Assembly (NCBI RefSeq): GCF_047730085.1
Contig: NZ_CP159830.1
Span: 2,666,001 to 2,730,000, forward strand
Reading direction: 5' to 3'
Length of the DNA: 64,000 nt
From: Njordibacter sp937773555
GTDB lineage: Bacteria > Pseudomonadota > Gammaproteobacteria > Pseudomonadales > Balneatricaceae
Both the position numbers and the translations under genes were made by a program. Numbering within the stretch: the first letter of the stretch is position 1; each line of letters begins with the position of its first letter. Shown piece by piece: positions 52,383 through 61,362 of this stretch. The notes under the pieces are model-generated. The model saw only the letters and a program-made list of their open reading frames with translations, was not told where the DNA came from and did no database searches.

Positions 52383-54629
52383 CTAGTTGCGGGGGCTAGG
52401 CTTAAACAAACGTAATCGGTTAGCATTAGTCACCACGGTGACCGATGATAGGGACATAGCCAAGGCAGCTATCATAGGGCTAAGTAACATGCCTGTGAGA
52501 GGAAAAAACACACCTGCCGCTATAGGAATACCTAGGGTGTTATAAGTAAATGCGCCCCATAAGTTTTGTTTGATATTGCGCAACGTAGCGTGGCTTAATT
52601 CAATGGCATCTGCAACACCATGCAGGGAGCTATTGAGTAAGCACAGATCTGCGCTCTCAATCGCCACATCAGTGCCCTGACCCATAGAAAAGCTGACATT
52701 AGCTTGGCTTAAAGCGGGAGCGTCGTTGATTCCATCACCTACCATAGCAACTACTTGGCCCTGCTCCTGTAGCTGTTTGATCTTATTTAATTTATCCTCA
52801 GGCATAAGGTCTGCGGCATAGTCATCCACATCGACCAAACGAGCCACCCTTTGCGCTGTTGCCTGGCTGTCTCCCGTTAACATCATAACTTTAATGCCCT
52901 CAGCTTTAAGGCGTTTTACAGCGTTCACACTATCTTGCTTCAAGGCATCTTCAAGTGCGAATGCGCCTACTAGTTTATCTTTATGGGCGAGTAATACGAT
53001 GCTTCTGGCCTCCTTTTCCTGCGCATTTAACCATACTTTTGCAGTGCTAATATCAACCTTATGAGCCTGCATTAGCTTCACATTACCCATAATAAAGTCA
53101 CCCTTCACCACACCCATGCCCTGTACCGAAGTAAAGTGCTTGGCACTTGGTACTGCCGCGGATAAATCTGGTACTCGAAGGGGCTGGTGCTCTCGGCAAT
53201 AGGCCACGATAGCTAACCCAATAGGATGTTCGGATGAGTGTTCTATCGCTTCGGCAATCGCTAAATTCTGTGCTTTATCTGCCCCATTAAAGACCACATG
53301 CTCTTCAACGCTTGGGCGACCCTGAGTAATCGTACCGGTTTTATCTAACACCACCCAGTGGATGTTACTCGCTTGCTGCAGTGCTTCAGCATTACGCACC
53401 AATATCCCTAATTGTGCAGCTTTACCTACACCAATCATCACTGAAATAGGGGTAGCCAAGCCCAACGCACACGGGCACGCAATAATAAGGACTGATATGG
53501 CACTAACGAAACTATAAGTGAGCGCAGGTTGAGGGCCAAAAAAATACCATGCTATTGCGGTTATCACGGCGATAATAATCACCACAGGTACAAAAATGGC
53601 AGCCACTTTATCGGCTAGCTGGCTGATCGACGGTTTACTGTTCTGTGCTTGTCGAACCATTTCAACAATGCGCGCTAAAGCAGTATCTTTGCCCACTCGA
53701 GTGGCTTCATATACAACGCTACCTTGGCCGTTAATAGCACCCGACACCAACTCGTCAGCCAGCTGTTTGAGCACTGGCATAGGCTCACCTGTAAGCATGG
53801 CTTCATCAAAGTAACTTTCTCCCTGAGTCACTTTGCCATCTACCGGCACCCGTTCACCTGGTTTAATACGTAACAAGTCTCCCACCTTAACTTGGACAAT
53901 ATTGACCTGCACTTCAGCTTCCATCATTATGCCGCCAGAACCCACCAAACAGGCATGACTCGGGCGCAGGCCAAGCAAATTTTTAAGACTAGATTGGGTT
54001 TTAAGACGGGCACGCATCTCTAACACTTGACCTAGGTTAACTAGGCCAATAATCATCACGGCAGCTTCAAAATAAACCCCACGAGCAGCCTCTGGGAACA
54101 TGCTCGGTCGGTAGACCACTAAGATAGAATACAGCCAAGCAGCACTGGTCCCTATAGCGATCAAAGTATCCATGTTGGCATGGCCAGACTTAAGCGCCTT
54201 AAAGCCACTTTTGAAAAAATGCTCACCCGTCATTATCATAATTGCCAAGGTAAGCCAGCCAACAGCGCGCAGTATAAACGGGTCGCCGATCTCCATGCCA
54301 AATAACATTAAGCCAACACCTAAGCCAACGCCCGAAGCAGCATACCAAGATCGGCTCTTCAACAGTTGACGTAACGCTTTGGTTTGCTGTTCCTCAGCTA
54401 CGGCAGGGTCTTCTATGACCGTCGCATCGTAACCTGCCTCTTGTACCGCTTTAATAAGCTGATGCACATCTCCACCACTTACTTCTGCAGTGCGGCTAGC
54501 AAAGTTTACTTGGGCAGCCGCCACACCCGGGGCCTGATTCAGAGCCTTTTCTATACGCCTTACGCAGCCAGCACAAGTCACTCCAGATAGTGTTAACTGT
54601 GTAATCGTGTCTTGTGCGGTATTAGTCAT
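52383..54629 (-). CDS. copA: Copper-exporting P1B-type ATPase
   Basis: 748 residues. One N-terminal metal-binding domain (SGVTCAGCVRR), then the transport core: LTGEPMP actuator loop, the CPCALG membrane copper site, DKTGTITQG phosphorylation site, HSSEHPIG (nucleotide-domain histidine) and MVGDGINDAPAL. CPC plus these loops indicate Cu(I) export. I start at ATG 54629, inside the end of the MerR gene (8-base overlap); the longer frame has no support. Confidence 0.92.
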   Translation of the reverse strand: MTNTAQDTITQLTLSGVTCAGCVRRIEKALNQAPGVAAAQVNFASRTAEVSGGDVHQLIKAVQEAGYDATVIEDPAVAEEQQTKALRQLLKSRSWYAASGVGLGVGLMLFGMEIGDPFILRAVGWLTLAIMIMTGEHFFKSGFKALKSGHANMDTLIAIGTSAAWLYSILVVYRPSMFPEAARGVYFEAAVMIIGLVNLGQVLEMRARLKTQSSLKNLLGLRPSHACLVGSGGIMMEAEVQVNIVQVKVGDLLRIKPGERVPVDGKVTQGESYFDEAMLTGEPMPVLKQLADELVSGAINGQGSVVYEATRVGKDTALARIVEMVRQAQNSKPSISQLADKVAAIFVPVVIIIAVITAIAWYFFGPQPALTYSFVSAISVLIIACPCALGLATPISVMIGVGKAAQLGILVRNAEALQQASNIHWVVLDKTGTITQGRPSVEEHVVFNGADKAQNLAIAEAIEHSSEHPIGLAIVAYCREHQPLRVPDLSAAVPSAKHFTSVQGMGVVKGDFIMGNVKLMQAHKVDISTAKVWLNAQEKEARSIVLLAHKDKLVGAFALEDALKQDSVNAVKRLKAEGIKVMMLTGDSQATAQRVARLVDVDDYAADLMPEDKLNKIKQLQEQGQVVAMVGDGINDAPALSQANVSFSMGQGTDVAIESADLCLLNSSLHGVADAIELSHATLRNIKQNLWGAFTYNTLGIPIAAGVFFPLTGMLLSPMIAALAMSLSSVTVVTNANRLRLFKPSPRN

Positions 54630-55056
54630 GGCTGTTAACCTCCATTGTTGGCGTGTTCCAATCTTCAATTAGGTGACATATGTGGTGCCCATCAGGTACG
54701 CCGTCTGGCATGGTCTGCCACTGTTCCAATGCAACCTGCATACGAGCCATTTGTTTTTCTAAAAAGCGTATTTTTTCTGCTACCAAAGGCACTCGTTGGC
54801 GTAGCATATCTCGCACCATAGGGCAGGGGGAGTCGCCTTTAGTCGTATGTTGTAAGATAGACTGTATGTCTTTTAAGCTAAACCCCAAAGACCGAGACTG
54901 ACTGATAAAGGCCAGTCGTTGCAACGCATCTTGGTCAAACAGCTGGTAACCGTTGTGAGGATCTCGTTGCGCTTCTAACAACCCCAAACGGCTATAATAT
55001 CGCACAGTTTCAGCACTCACTTGCGCTGTTTTAGCGAGCTGACTTACAGTTTTCAT
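54622..55056 (-). CDS. MerR-family metal-responsive regulator, CueR-like
   Basis: 144 residues. Winged-helix domain SQLAKTAQVSAETVRYYSRLGLLEAQRD, long dimer helix, then a sensor end with a cysteine at GDSPCPMVRD and another at HHICHLIEDW. Coupling to copA suggests Cu(I) sensing, but Cu-type CueR has serine rather than cysteine at the first site and a C-x7-C loop, so a different site geometry or metal range is possible. Start moved to ATG 55056, with AGGAGA upstream. Confidence 0.8.
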   Translation of the reverse strand: MKTVSQLAKTAQVSAETVRYYSRLGLLEAQRDPHNGYQLFDQDALQRLAFISQSRSLGFSLKDIQSILQHTTKGDSPCPMVRDMLRQRVPLVAEKIRFLEKQMARMQVALEQWQTMPDGVPDGHHICHLIEDWNTPTMEVNSHD

Positions 55057-55101
55057 GCACTGTCTCCTGTAGTTACCTATGGGTATATTATATAGAACCA
55101 C

Positions 55102-55133
55102 ATTATAGAACCTGGGTGTTACACATAGGTCAA
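55102..55133 (-). promoter_or_regulatory. MerR-type promoter with 20-base spacer and embedded palindrome
   Basis: On the minus strand TTGACC (55133-55128) and TATAAT (55107-55102) are separated by exactly 20 bases, the overlong spacing that MerR-family activators correct. Within it, ACCT-GTGT-A-ACAC-AGGT forms a nested palindrome. The -35 overlaps the stop of the preceding cytochrome gene. Probably drives the regulator-copA pair autogenously. Confidence 0.8.
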
Positions 55134-55993
55134 GGGTTGTTCAATAAATACAGGTATGTTGCAAGCGCCTCTATGTCTTCAGTTGTCATTTTTCCTGTCG
55201 TATTTTCAAGGACATGACTCATACTTCCACCCAGGAAATCGCCTTCTGGCGTCATCCCTATTTCTAAGGAAAATGCGATATCTTCTTTAGTCCACGTGCC
55301 AAAGCCTGCCTCACTCACACCAAGTAACGGCGGCACACTTTCCCCTTCAGGTCCCTGTTTGTTGCCCACCAGGCCAGCTTCTACTTGCAAGCCACCGATG
55401 AAATTTCTTGGGCTATGGCATTGAGTACAATGGCTAGGTCCATTAGCAAGATAACCCCCTCTATTCCACATGGCACTTTGATTAGGGTCTGGCACCCACT
55501 TATTTGTGGTATTGAGAAGCTTCCAAATACCTAAAAGTGTGCGTTGATTATAAGGGAATTTTAATTTGTGCGGCAGCGTAGACTTAGACACAGGCTCTTG
55601 TGCATCCAAGTACGACTTAAGGTCAAGCAAATCCTGTTCTAGCATATTTACGTACGATGTATATGGAAATGCTGGATAATAATGTTCTCCTTTAGGGCTT
55701 ACCCCTTCGCGCATGGCTTTAATAAATTGTGCATTACTCCATCCCCCAATACCGTGCTGGTTATCCGGACTAATGTTAGGGCCAATAAAGACACCAAATG
55801 GGGTGACCAACTCCACACCACCTGCCAAAGGCTGGTCCTGAGTATGGCACGAGGCACAACCACCAATGTGAAACACATACTCCCCACGAGATATTGCCTC
55901 TTCTTGTGATGTTGTGGCAGCGAATGTTGGTGTAACAAGCAGCGCAAAACCAGATGATGCCAGTATAATAAATAAATACTTGATTCGTTTCAC
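55130..55993 (-). CDS. Exported dihaem c-type cytochrome
   Basis: 287 residues, signal peptide (cleavage near TFA-ATT, residue 26). Two haem motifs: CASCHTQDQ near residue 51 and CTQCHSPRN near 190. Segments such as GPNISPDNQHGIGGWSNAQFIKAMREGVSP and YPAFPYTSYV are characteristic of the cytochrome subunits of periplasmic alcohol/aldehyde dehydrogenases. No dehydrogenase is adjacent, so the electron donor is unknown. Start is 6 bases after the previous gene. Confidence 0.85.
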   Translation of the reverse strand: MKRIKYLFIILASSGFALLVTPTFAATTSQEEAISRGEYVFHIGGCASCHTQDQPLAGGVELVTPFGVFIGPNISPDNQHGIGGWSNAQFIKAMREGVSPKGEHYYPAFPYTSYVNMLEQDLLDLKSYLDAQEPVSKSTLPHKLKFPYNQRTLLGIWKLLNTTNKWVPDPNQSAMWNRGGYLANGPSHCTQCHSPRNFIGGLQVEAGLVGNKQGPEGESVPPLLGVSEAGFGTWTKEDIAFSLEIGMTPEGDFLGGSMSHVLENTTGKMTTEDIEALATYLYLLNNP

Positions 55994-55998
55994 GGTGT

Positions 55999-56466
55999 TT
56001 ACTTCTTTTTCCGATAGGCTTTATGGCACGCTTTACAACCACCGCTAAGCTTTACAAATTGCTTAGTAAGCGGGCGCAGTTCCCCGCCCTCTTGGGCCAT
56101 TTGGACAAGGTCTTCAGCGTCAGTTTTTGTTCGAATACTAATACTCACAAAATCGTCCCACTGCTGCCAAATAGCGGGAGAGGCTTCACTCATATCTTGC
56201 TCTAATCCTTGAGTAAATAAAGATGGAATCATGTCGCTGTGTCCCACAATAATGCCACCATTTTCTGTGAACAGTGCCGGATCAAATCCTTGTTTACCTT
56301 TCACCACTAACGCCATCGCTTTCATAGCATCAGCCATGTCAGACATGGCCCCCATGCGCTGTTTAACAACACCTGTTGCGCCTTCATGAGCACTTACGGC
56401 GGGGACGCTCGATAGGCCTACGACCATCATAACAATAGCCGTTGTTTTTTTTGCTATAATCATCAT
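55999..56466 (-). CDS. Cytochrome c'/c556-type class II cytochrome
   Basis: 155 residues with a signal peptide (VSA-HEG, about residue 26). The haem motif CKACH is near the C-terminus (GGCKACHKAYRKKK), as in four-helix-bundle class II cytochromes. Met/Asp-rich N-terminal helix (RMGAMSDMADAMKAM). These proteins bind NO or shuttle electrons; role here unknown. Part of a minus-strand cytochrome run. Confidence 0.85.
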   Translation of the reverse strand: MMIIAKKTTAIVMMVVGLSSVPAVSAHEGATGVVKQRMGAMSDMADAMKAMALVVKGKQGFDPALFTENGGIIVGHSDMIPSLFTQGLEQDMSEASPAIWQQWDDFVSISIRTKTDAEDLVQMAQEGGELRPLTKQFVKLSGGCKACHKAYRKKK

Positions 56467-56527
56467 TATTTTCTCTATAAAATCATTTTAGACTGCGTGA
56501 ACTTAGGCATTAACTCATCCAATAAAA

Positions 56528-56938
56528 CTACATTTTATGGACCACAGTGGTAATACCATTTTGCTGCTGAACTTCGCGAATAAACTTCATTAAAAAAACC
56601 AAGTCACCAAAAGCAATGTGCTTTTGTGGAGGCATATCACCAAATTTCCAATGGTGCTGCCGCACCCCATTACGCACGGCATTAGTAAAGGATTTATTTG
56701 CATGATGCCCGGGGTTATAGATGTTGTGGATCAACGGTGGGCCCCCAATACCACCTGCGGCATTTACACCATGGCAGGATGCACAGCTAGTGTTAAACAC
56801 AACCTGGCCTTTAGTAGCCATAGGTGATAAGTCATCAATTTTGACATCTACGTGACTTTTTTTATGGCCTGCATAAAGAGAACTCACCATGAGAAACCCT
56901 GATAATAGGATTATTATTACGTTATATTTTCTGTTCAT
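56528..56938 (-). CDS. Exported monohaem c-type cytochrome
   Basis: 136 residues, signal peptide (SLYA-GHK, about residue 23). Haem motif CASCH near residue 54, followed by a GPPLIHNIYNPGHH segment, and KFGDMPPQ supplies the likely axial methionine. Unusually rich in histidine (HKKSH, HH, QHHWK), which could bind copper. Neighbours are other cytochromes. Confidence 0.82.
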   Translation of the reverse strand: MNRKYNVIIILLSGFLMVSSLYAGHKKSHVDVKIDDLSPMATKGQVVFNTSCASCHGVNAAGGIGGPPLIHNIYNPGHHANKSFTNAVRNGVRQHHWKFGDMPPQKHIAFGDLVFLMKFIREVQQQNGITTVVHKM

Positions 56939-56989
56939 TTTTACCTAATAATGAGTCATTTTAATTGGTTTACACGCACTTTAAACCGC

Positions 56990-57439
56990 CTATCGGTTAT
57001 CAATCACAAGCCATTGGGCATAGATAGCATCAGGCCAGTAGTCTTGAAAGGCTGCGACCGCGGACCGCTGCTCTAACTCAGTTAACCTGCCCTGAAACCC
57101 AGGCATGCGCCCACCCAGTTGTTCTCCACCTTGGTTAATGGTACGCAATAACACCGCAAGGGAATGATGCCAAGCGTGGGCAGTGCCATTAATAGGAGGA
57201 GCTGGGTAAAGGCCATTTGAATCTGGGGTCTGCCAATTGGCTACGCCTTCAGCTTTGGAACCATGGCAAGCTGCGCAATTGTTGGCAAAAACCACCTTAC
57301 CTTGAGCTAACTGTTCAGGGGTGTACCATCTTGCAGAGTCATCAGTGGCAGTACTTTCAGCATCACTGCAGGCTGACAGTAAACCCATAGTAGCAATCAG
57401 TAATGCCCACCTAGTAGACAGAGTTGTAACTTTCAACAT
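56990..57439 (-). CDS. Lipoprotein c-type cytochrome, relative of the one at 51040
   Basis: 149 residues. Lipoprotein signal with LLSAC lipobox near residue 23, haem motif CAACHGSKAEG, likely axial methionine in GRMPGF. Shares the NW-x-YPAPPINGTAHAWHHSL region and the W-x-AIYAQW end with the anchored cytochrome at 51040-51477. The start is ATG 57439; upstream codons in the same frame look non-coding. Confidence 0.82.
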   Translation of the reverse strand: MLKVTTLSTRWALLIATMGLLSACSDAESTATDDSARWYTPEQLAQGKVVFANNCAACHGSKAEGVANWQTPDSNGLYPAPPINGTAHAWHHSLAVLLRTINQGGEQLGGRMPGFQGRLTELEQRSAVAAFQDYWPDAIYAQWLVIDNR

Positions 57440-57584
57440 CGCTAAACGATCCAAAATAATACTGGGAATCGATATTGCTAAAGAATAAGATAAAACGAGT
57501 GTGGGAACACGATACTCAGCTCTAAATCTGGGTTTTATAGCGTCCACACAGTGGCACAATTTCTATAGCAACGGCAGAGGATAA

Positions 57585-57944
57585 CTAAGCAAATAGGGGG
57601 GGTTTGGTAGATAACGCCTGTATATGCACATTACTACTAAATTGATATATGTAATTAGGCGACGGCAAGTCCATCAGGCCAATAGAGGAATAGTTAGTGA
57701 TTAAAGACGTCATATTTAAGTGACAATTAAAATGACTGAATAAGTCGGCACCGCCACTACCTATATCATCGCAGCCTTGTGCCATTGTCTCATTAGACGT
57801 GTGCGTGCTCATAACGTCATGATTACCATTAACTAAGGGTAATTCTGCGCTGGCATAACTTTTCCCTGCTGATAAAAACAATAAGCAAAGAGCCAGCGAA
57901 GTTATGAGAAATCGAGCCATATAAAATATAGGTGGTTTAGTCAT
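57585..57944 (-). CDS. Small exported protein of unknown function
   Basis: Not recognised. 119 residues: signal peptide (hydrophobic 11-25, cleavage near SYA-SAE at 31), then a short mature part with two cysteines (QGCDDIG, FNCHLN) and histidines, ending in a P-P pair. The plan resembles small DUF2946-like secreted proteins found near copper genes, but cysteines are few. First gene of the minus-strand cytochrome and copper run. Confidence 0.5.
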   Translation of the reverse strand: MTKPPIFYMARFLITSLALCLLFLSAGKSYASAELPLVNGNHDVMSTHTSNETMAQGCDDIGSGGADLFSHFNCHLNMTSLITNYSSIGLMDLPSPNYIYQFSSNVHIQALSTKPPLFA

Positions 57945-58105
57945 CTTTTTCCCATACTACAACAACCGAACTCAATACAATGCGCTTTTTTTGTAAATAG
58001 ACGTAAAGTACCCCTGACTTGGGTCTCATAACGTTGGGATTGTTTGCTGAAATATGCCTGTTGCTCTAAGATAAAATCAAATTTTGAACTCACGAGCACT
58101 CGAAC

Positions 58106-58786
58106 ATGAAACAGCTATTAGTTACCGGAGCCAACCGTGGTATTGGTTTAGAGTTTACTCAACAATATTTGGCTAACGGCTGGCACGTCTATGCTACATA
58201 TCGCGAGCAACCAGGCACAGCACTTGCCTCATTGGCTTGTGACAAGCTTAAAATACTGCCGTTAGATGTGGCTGAGGACGCCAGTATTTGGGTACTGCAA
58301 GAACAGTTAAGTGGTGTCAATTTAGATTTAATCATCAACAACGCAGGCTTATTCGGGCCAAGGGACCAATCGCTGGGGAAAGTCTCTCGCCAGCAGTGGT
58401 TAGACGTATTAAATGTGAATAGTGTGGGGCCACTGATGCTAGCGCAAGCACTGCACAATAACCTCACCACCAAACAAGGTACCTTTGCGGTTATCAGCTC
58501 AAGGATGGGTAGTATTGATGAAAATGACGGAGGTTCTCTTTATCTTTACCGTTCGTCAAAAACGGCTGTGAATCAGGTGGTAAAAAGCCTGTCTATCGAT
58601 ATGCAAGCCCAAGGCATCAAGGTTATTGCCCTGCACCCAGGCTGGGTTCGTACCGACATGGGAGGCCCTAATGGCTCAATTGATACTCAAACCAGCGTTA
58701 GTGGTATACGACAGGTTTTAGAACACATTAGGCCTACAGACAGTGGTCGTTTTATTAACTATAACGGCGCTGCTATTGCCTGGTAA
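58106..58786 (+). CDS. Short-chain dehydrogenase/reductase
   Basis: 226 residues. Cofactor site TGANRGIGLEF at the N-terminus, NNAG near residue 77, catalytic Ser/Tyr/Lys as SSRMGS, LYLYRSSKTAVN (YxxxK). The short size and sequence resemble CsgA/sniffer-type SDRs. Substrate not visible. Followed by the convergent DUF1653 gene after 24 bases. Confidence 0.85.
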   Translation: MKQLLVTGANRGIGLEFTQQYLANGWHVYATYREQPGTALASLACDKLKILPLDVAEDASIWVLQEQLSGVNLDLIINNAGLFGPRDQSLGKVSRQQWLDVLNVNSVGPLMLAQALHNNLTTKQGTFAVISSRMGSIDENDGGSLYLYRSSKTAVNQVVKSLSIDMQAQGIKVIALHPGWVRTDMGGPNGSIDTQTSVSGIRQVLEHIRPTDSGRFINYNGAAIAW

Positions 58787-58809
58787 CTCATTTTTAAAGC
58801 AGCTTTTGG

Positions 58810-59019
58810 TCAATCTGACTCATAGGCAAACCGAGATTCCTCCTTACCGTTAACCCATACCGTTTCTGTAAACATAATCAAAGGCCTTACCCATAGGCCT
58901 TGTTCACCATAAAGTGCTCGGTAAAGCACTAGCTCTTCTTCAGTTTCTGAATGGCGTACAGTATTAATCACCTGATACTGGGCGCCTTTATAATGTCGGT
59001 ATAATCCAGCTTTTATCAT
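58810..59019 (-). CDS. DUF1653 family protein
   Basis: 69 residues matching the family pattern: KAGLYRHYKGAQYQVI, RHSETEEELVLYRALYGEQGLWVRPLIMF, then RF near the end. Function not established. I start at the ATG at 59019 with AGGTGG just upstream; an in-frame GTG adds five residues. Confidence 0.8.
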   Translation of the reverse strand: MIKAGLYRHYKGAQYQVINTVRHSETEEELVLYRALYGEQGLWVRPLIMFTETVWVNGKEESRFAYESD

Positions 59020-59097
59020 TTGTGCCACCTGCACTTCACTCTATTTGTTCACAAACAGGTACAATACCGTTATCCAGTTTCTTTGCAACGCTTTATT

Positions 59098-60108
59098 ATG
59101 ACTATTAAAGTAGGAATTAACGGCTGTGGCCGTATTGGCCGACTTGTTTTGCGTGCCGCATGGCATTGGCCAGAATTTGAGTTCATTCAGCTTAATGACC
59201 CTGCAGGAGATGCAGAAGGCACTGCGCATTTGCTTAAATTTGATTCAGTGCACGGTATATGGGCAGCTGATATAAAAAGCCATGGCAGTACCATCTCTAT
59301 CGATGGCAAAGAGGTGACATATACCCAAAACAACTGCATTTCATCTACCAACTGGAGTCATTGCCACCTTGTTATCGAAGCCAGTGGCCAGACTAAAACG
59401 AAGGCATTACTGCACGCTTATCTAGTACAAGGTGTAAAACGGGTATTGGTGACTGCACCTGTAAAACAGCTTGGGGTGCTAGACCTAGTAATGGGTGTAA
59501 ATCATCACCTATACGATGCAAAACACCATCAGCTAGTGACTGCGGCATCATGCACTACTAACTGTTTAGCCCCCGTAGTAAAGGTACTGCACGAGACCAT
59601 TGGCATTCGTCATGGGTCCATGACGACCATTCACGATGTCACCAACACACAATCCATATTAGATGCCCATCATAAAGATCTACGCCGCTCTCGAGCCTGT
59701 GGCATGAGCTTAATTCCTACTACTACTGGCTCTGCTACTGCAATTACGCATATTTTTCCAGACTTAGCAGGCAAGCTTAACGGTCATGCTGTGCGGGTTC
59801 CTTTAGCTAATGCATCACTCACAGACTGTGTGTTTGAAATGCAACGGGGAACTTCTGTAGAAGAAATTAATCAGTTAATGCACGATGCTGCTCAGTCTGA
59901 TTCATTAAAAGGCATTCTTGGTTTTGAGAACCGGCCCTTAGTGTCTATAGATTATCGGACAGACCCACGTTCATGTATTGTTGACGCACTATCTACCATG
60001 GTGATCAATGACACGCAGGTAAAACTTTATTTGTGGTATGACAATGAGTGGGGCTATGTAAACCGTGCTGCTGAACTGGCCAAGTACATATGTGCTAATG
60101 ATCACTAA
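59098..60108 (+). CDS. Type I glyceraldehyde-3-phosphate dehydrogenase, ArsJ-associated
   Basis: 336 residues. NAD site INGCGRIGRLVLRAA at residue 7, active-site Cys152 in AASCTTNCLAPV, catalytic-type His in HAVRVPLANASL context, and WYDNEWGY near the end. In the known arsenate resistance system the enzyme adds arsenate to glyceraldehyde 3-phosphate, giving 1-arseno-3-phosphoglycerate for export. The TAATG overlap with arsJ supports this role over glycolysis. The start at 59098 puts the Rossmann fold at the N-terminus. Confidence 0.88.
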   Translation: MTIKVGINGCGRIGRLVLRAAWHWPEFEFIQLNDPAGDAEGTAHLLKFDSVHGIWAADIKSHGSTISIDGKEVTYTQNNCISSTNWSHCHLVIEASGQTKTKALLHAYLVQGVKRVLVTAPVKQLGVLDLVMGVNHHLYDAKHHQLVTAASCTTNCLAPVVKVLHETIGIRHGSMTTIHDVTNTQSILDAHHKDLRRSRACGMSLIPTTTGSATAITHIFPDLAGKLNGHAVRVPLANASLTDCVFEMQRGTSVEEINQLMHDAAQSDSLKGILGFENRPLVSIDYRTDPRSCIVDALSTMVINDTQVKLYLWYDNEWGYVNRAAELAKYICANDH

Positions 60109-61331
60109 TGGCTGCCTTAATTGCGCCTAGTCTACGCCAATATGCTTTAGTCACTGGCAATTATTGGGCCTTTACCCTAACTGATGGCGCATTGCGTATG
60201 CTGGTGGTGCTGCACTTCCATAGCTTGGGCTACAACGCCTTACAGATCGCTGTAATGTTCATATTTTATGAACTATTTGGTGTGGTGACTAACTTGCTTG
60301 GCGGGTTTCTTGGCGCGCGCGTGGGCCTTAACCGCACCATGAATATTGGCCTAGGCTTGCAGCTTGTCGCCTTGTCTATGCTATTGGTTAACCCACAACT
60401 GCTCACAATTGCATGGGTGATGGCTGCACAAGCAGTTTCTGGGGTCGCCAAAGACCTTAATAAAATGAGCGCCAAAAGTGCTATTAAGTTGTTAGCTCCC
60501 GCAGGCCAAAGCTCAAGCCTATACCGCTGGGTGGCATTACTTACAGGCTCAAAAAATACGTTAAAAGGCTTAGGGTTTTTCCTAGGTGGCGCATTATTAA
60601 CTGGTGTCGGATTTACCACCAGCATACTCATAATGCTAATAGGCCTTGGCAGTATTTGGTTGCTTAGCTTGCTGCTCCTAAAAGCTGATTTAGGGCGTAG
60701 CAAAAATAAACCCAACATAGCTCAGCTGCTGTCTAAAAGTTCTACTATTAACCAACTCAGTGGTGCGCGCTTGTTTTTATTTGCCGCTCGTGATGTTTGG
60801 TTTGTGGTGGCTCTTCCTGTTTATCTTGCGCAACAGTTAAGCTGGACCTCTTGGCAAGTGAGTACGTTTTTAGCAGTGTGGATTATTGTCTATGGCTTAG
60901 TACAAGTACTGGCGCCTTTGTTAACCCCACAAGCGCATAATGAAAGCCCATCAACAACGTTTAAGTTTGCACATAACACAACCTTTAAGTGGCAAATTGG
61001 ACTAGCGTTAGTTCCCTTAATTATGGCTTATGGGCTTCATTCACAGCTGCATAGCAGCACTGTTCTAGTGGTTGGATTGGGTATTTTTGGCTTTGTATTT
61101 GCAGTCAATTCATCCCTCCATAGCTACCTAATAGTTGCCCTTGCTAAAACAGATAGCGTAGCCTTGGATGTGGGGTTTTATTATATGGCTAACGCTGCAG
61201 GGCGCCTTTTAGGCACACTCTTGTCTGGTTGGGTATTTTTACAATTTGGGTTTATCGCCTGTTTGCTTTTATCTTCGGCACTGGTCTTATCTGCAGTGTA
61301 TATCACTCACAAACTGGCTCGCACAGCCTGA
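60108..61331 (+). CDS. arsJ: ArsJ organoarsenical efflux permease (MFS)
   Basis: 407 residues, about twelve membrane helices. It shows the distinctive ArsJ segments: LVTGNYWAFTLTDGALRMLVVLHFH, LFGVVTNLLGGFLGARVGL, SGVAKDLNKMSAKSAIKLL and LFAARDVWFVVALPVYL. Exports the unstable 1-arseno-3-phosphoglycerate made by the coupled GAPDH, giving arsenate resistance. No ArsR or other ars gene is adjacent, so regulation is unclear. Confidence 0.9.
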   Translation: MAALIAPSLRQYALVTGNYWAFTLTDGALRMLVVLHFHSLGYNALQIAVMFIFYELFGVVTNLLGGFLGARVGLNRTMNIGLGLQLVALSMLLVNPQLLTIAWVMAAQAVSGVAKDLNKMSAKSAIKLLAPAGQSSSLYRWVALLTGSKNTLKGLGFFLGGALLTGVGFTTSILIMLIGLGSIWLLSLLLLKADLGRSKNKPNIAQLLSKSSTINQLSGARLFLFAARDVWFVVALPVYLAQQLSWTSWQVSTFLAVWIIVYGLVQVLAPLLTPQAHNESPSTTFKFAHNTTFKWQIGLALVPLIMAYGLHSQLHSSTVLVVGLGIFGFVFAVNSSLHSYLIVALAKTDSVALDVGFYYMANAAGRLLGTLLSGWVFLQFGFIACLLLSSALVLSAVYITHKLARTA

Positions 61332-61362
61332 TCTCCCTCACCTGTTTTAAATTTCACTTTTG

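Noticed and set aside
57960..58060. A second MerR-type long-spacer promoter upstream of the cytochrome run
   Set aside because: An ACCC-n-GGGT palindrome exists near 58010-58025, but no matching -35 and -10 at 19-20 base spacing could be found.
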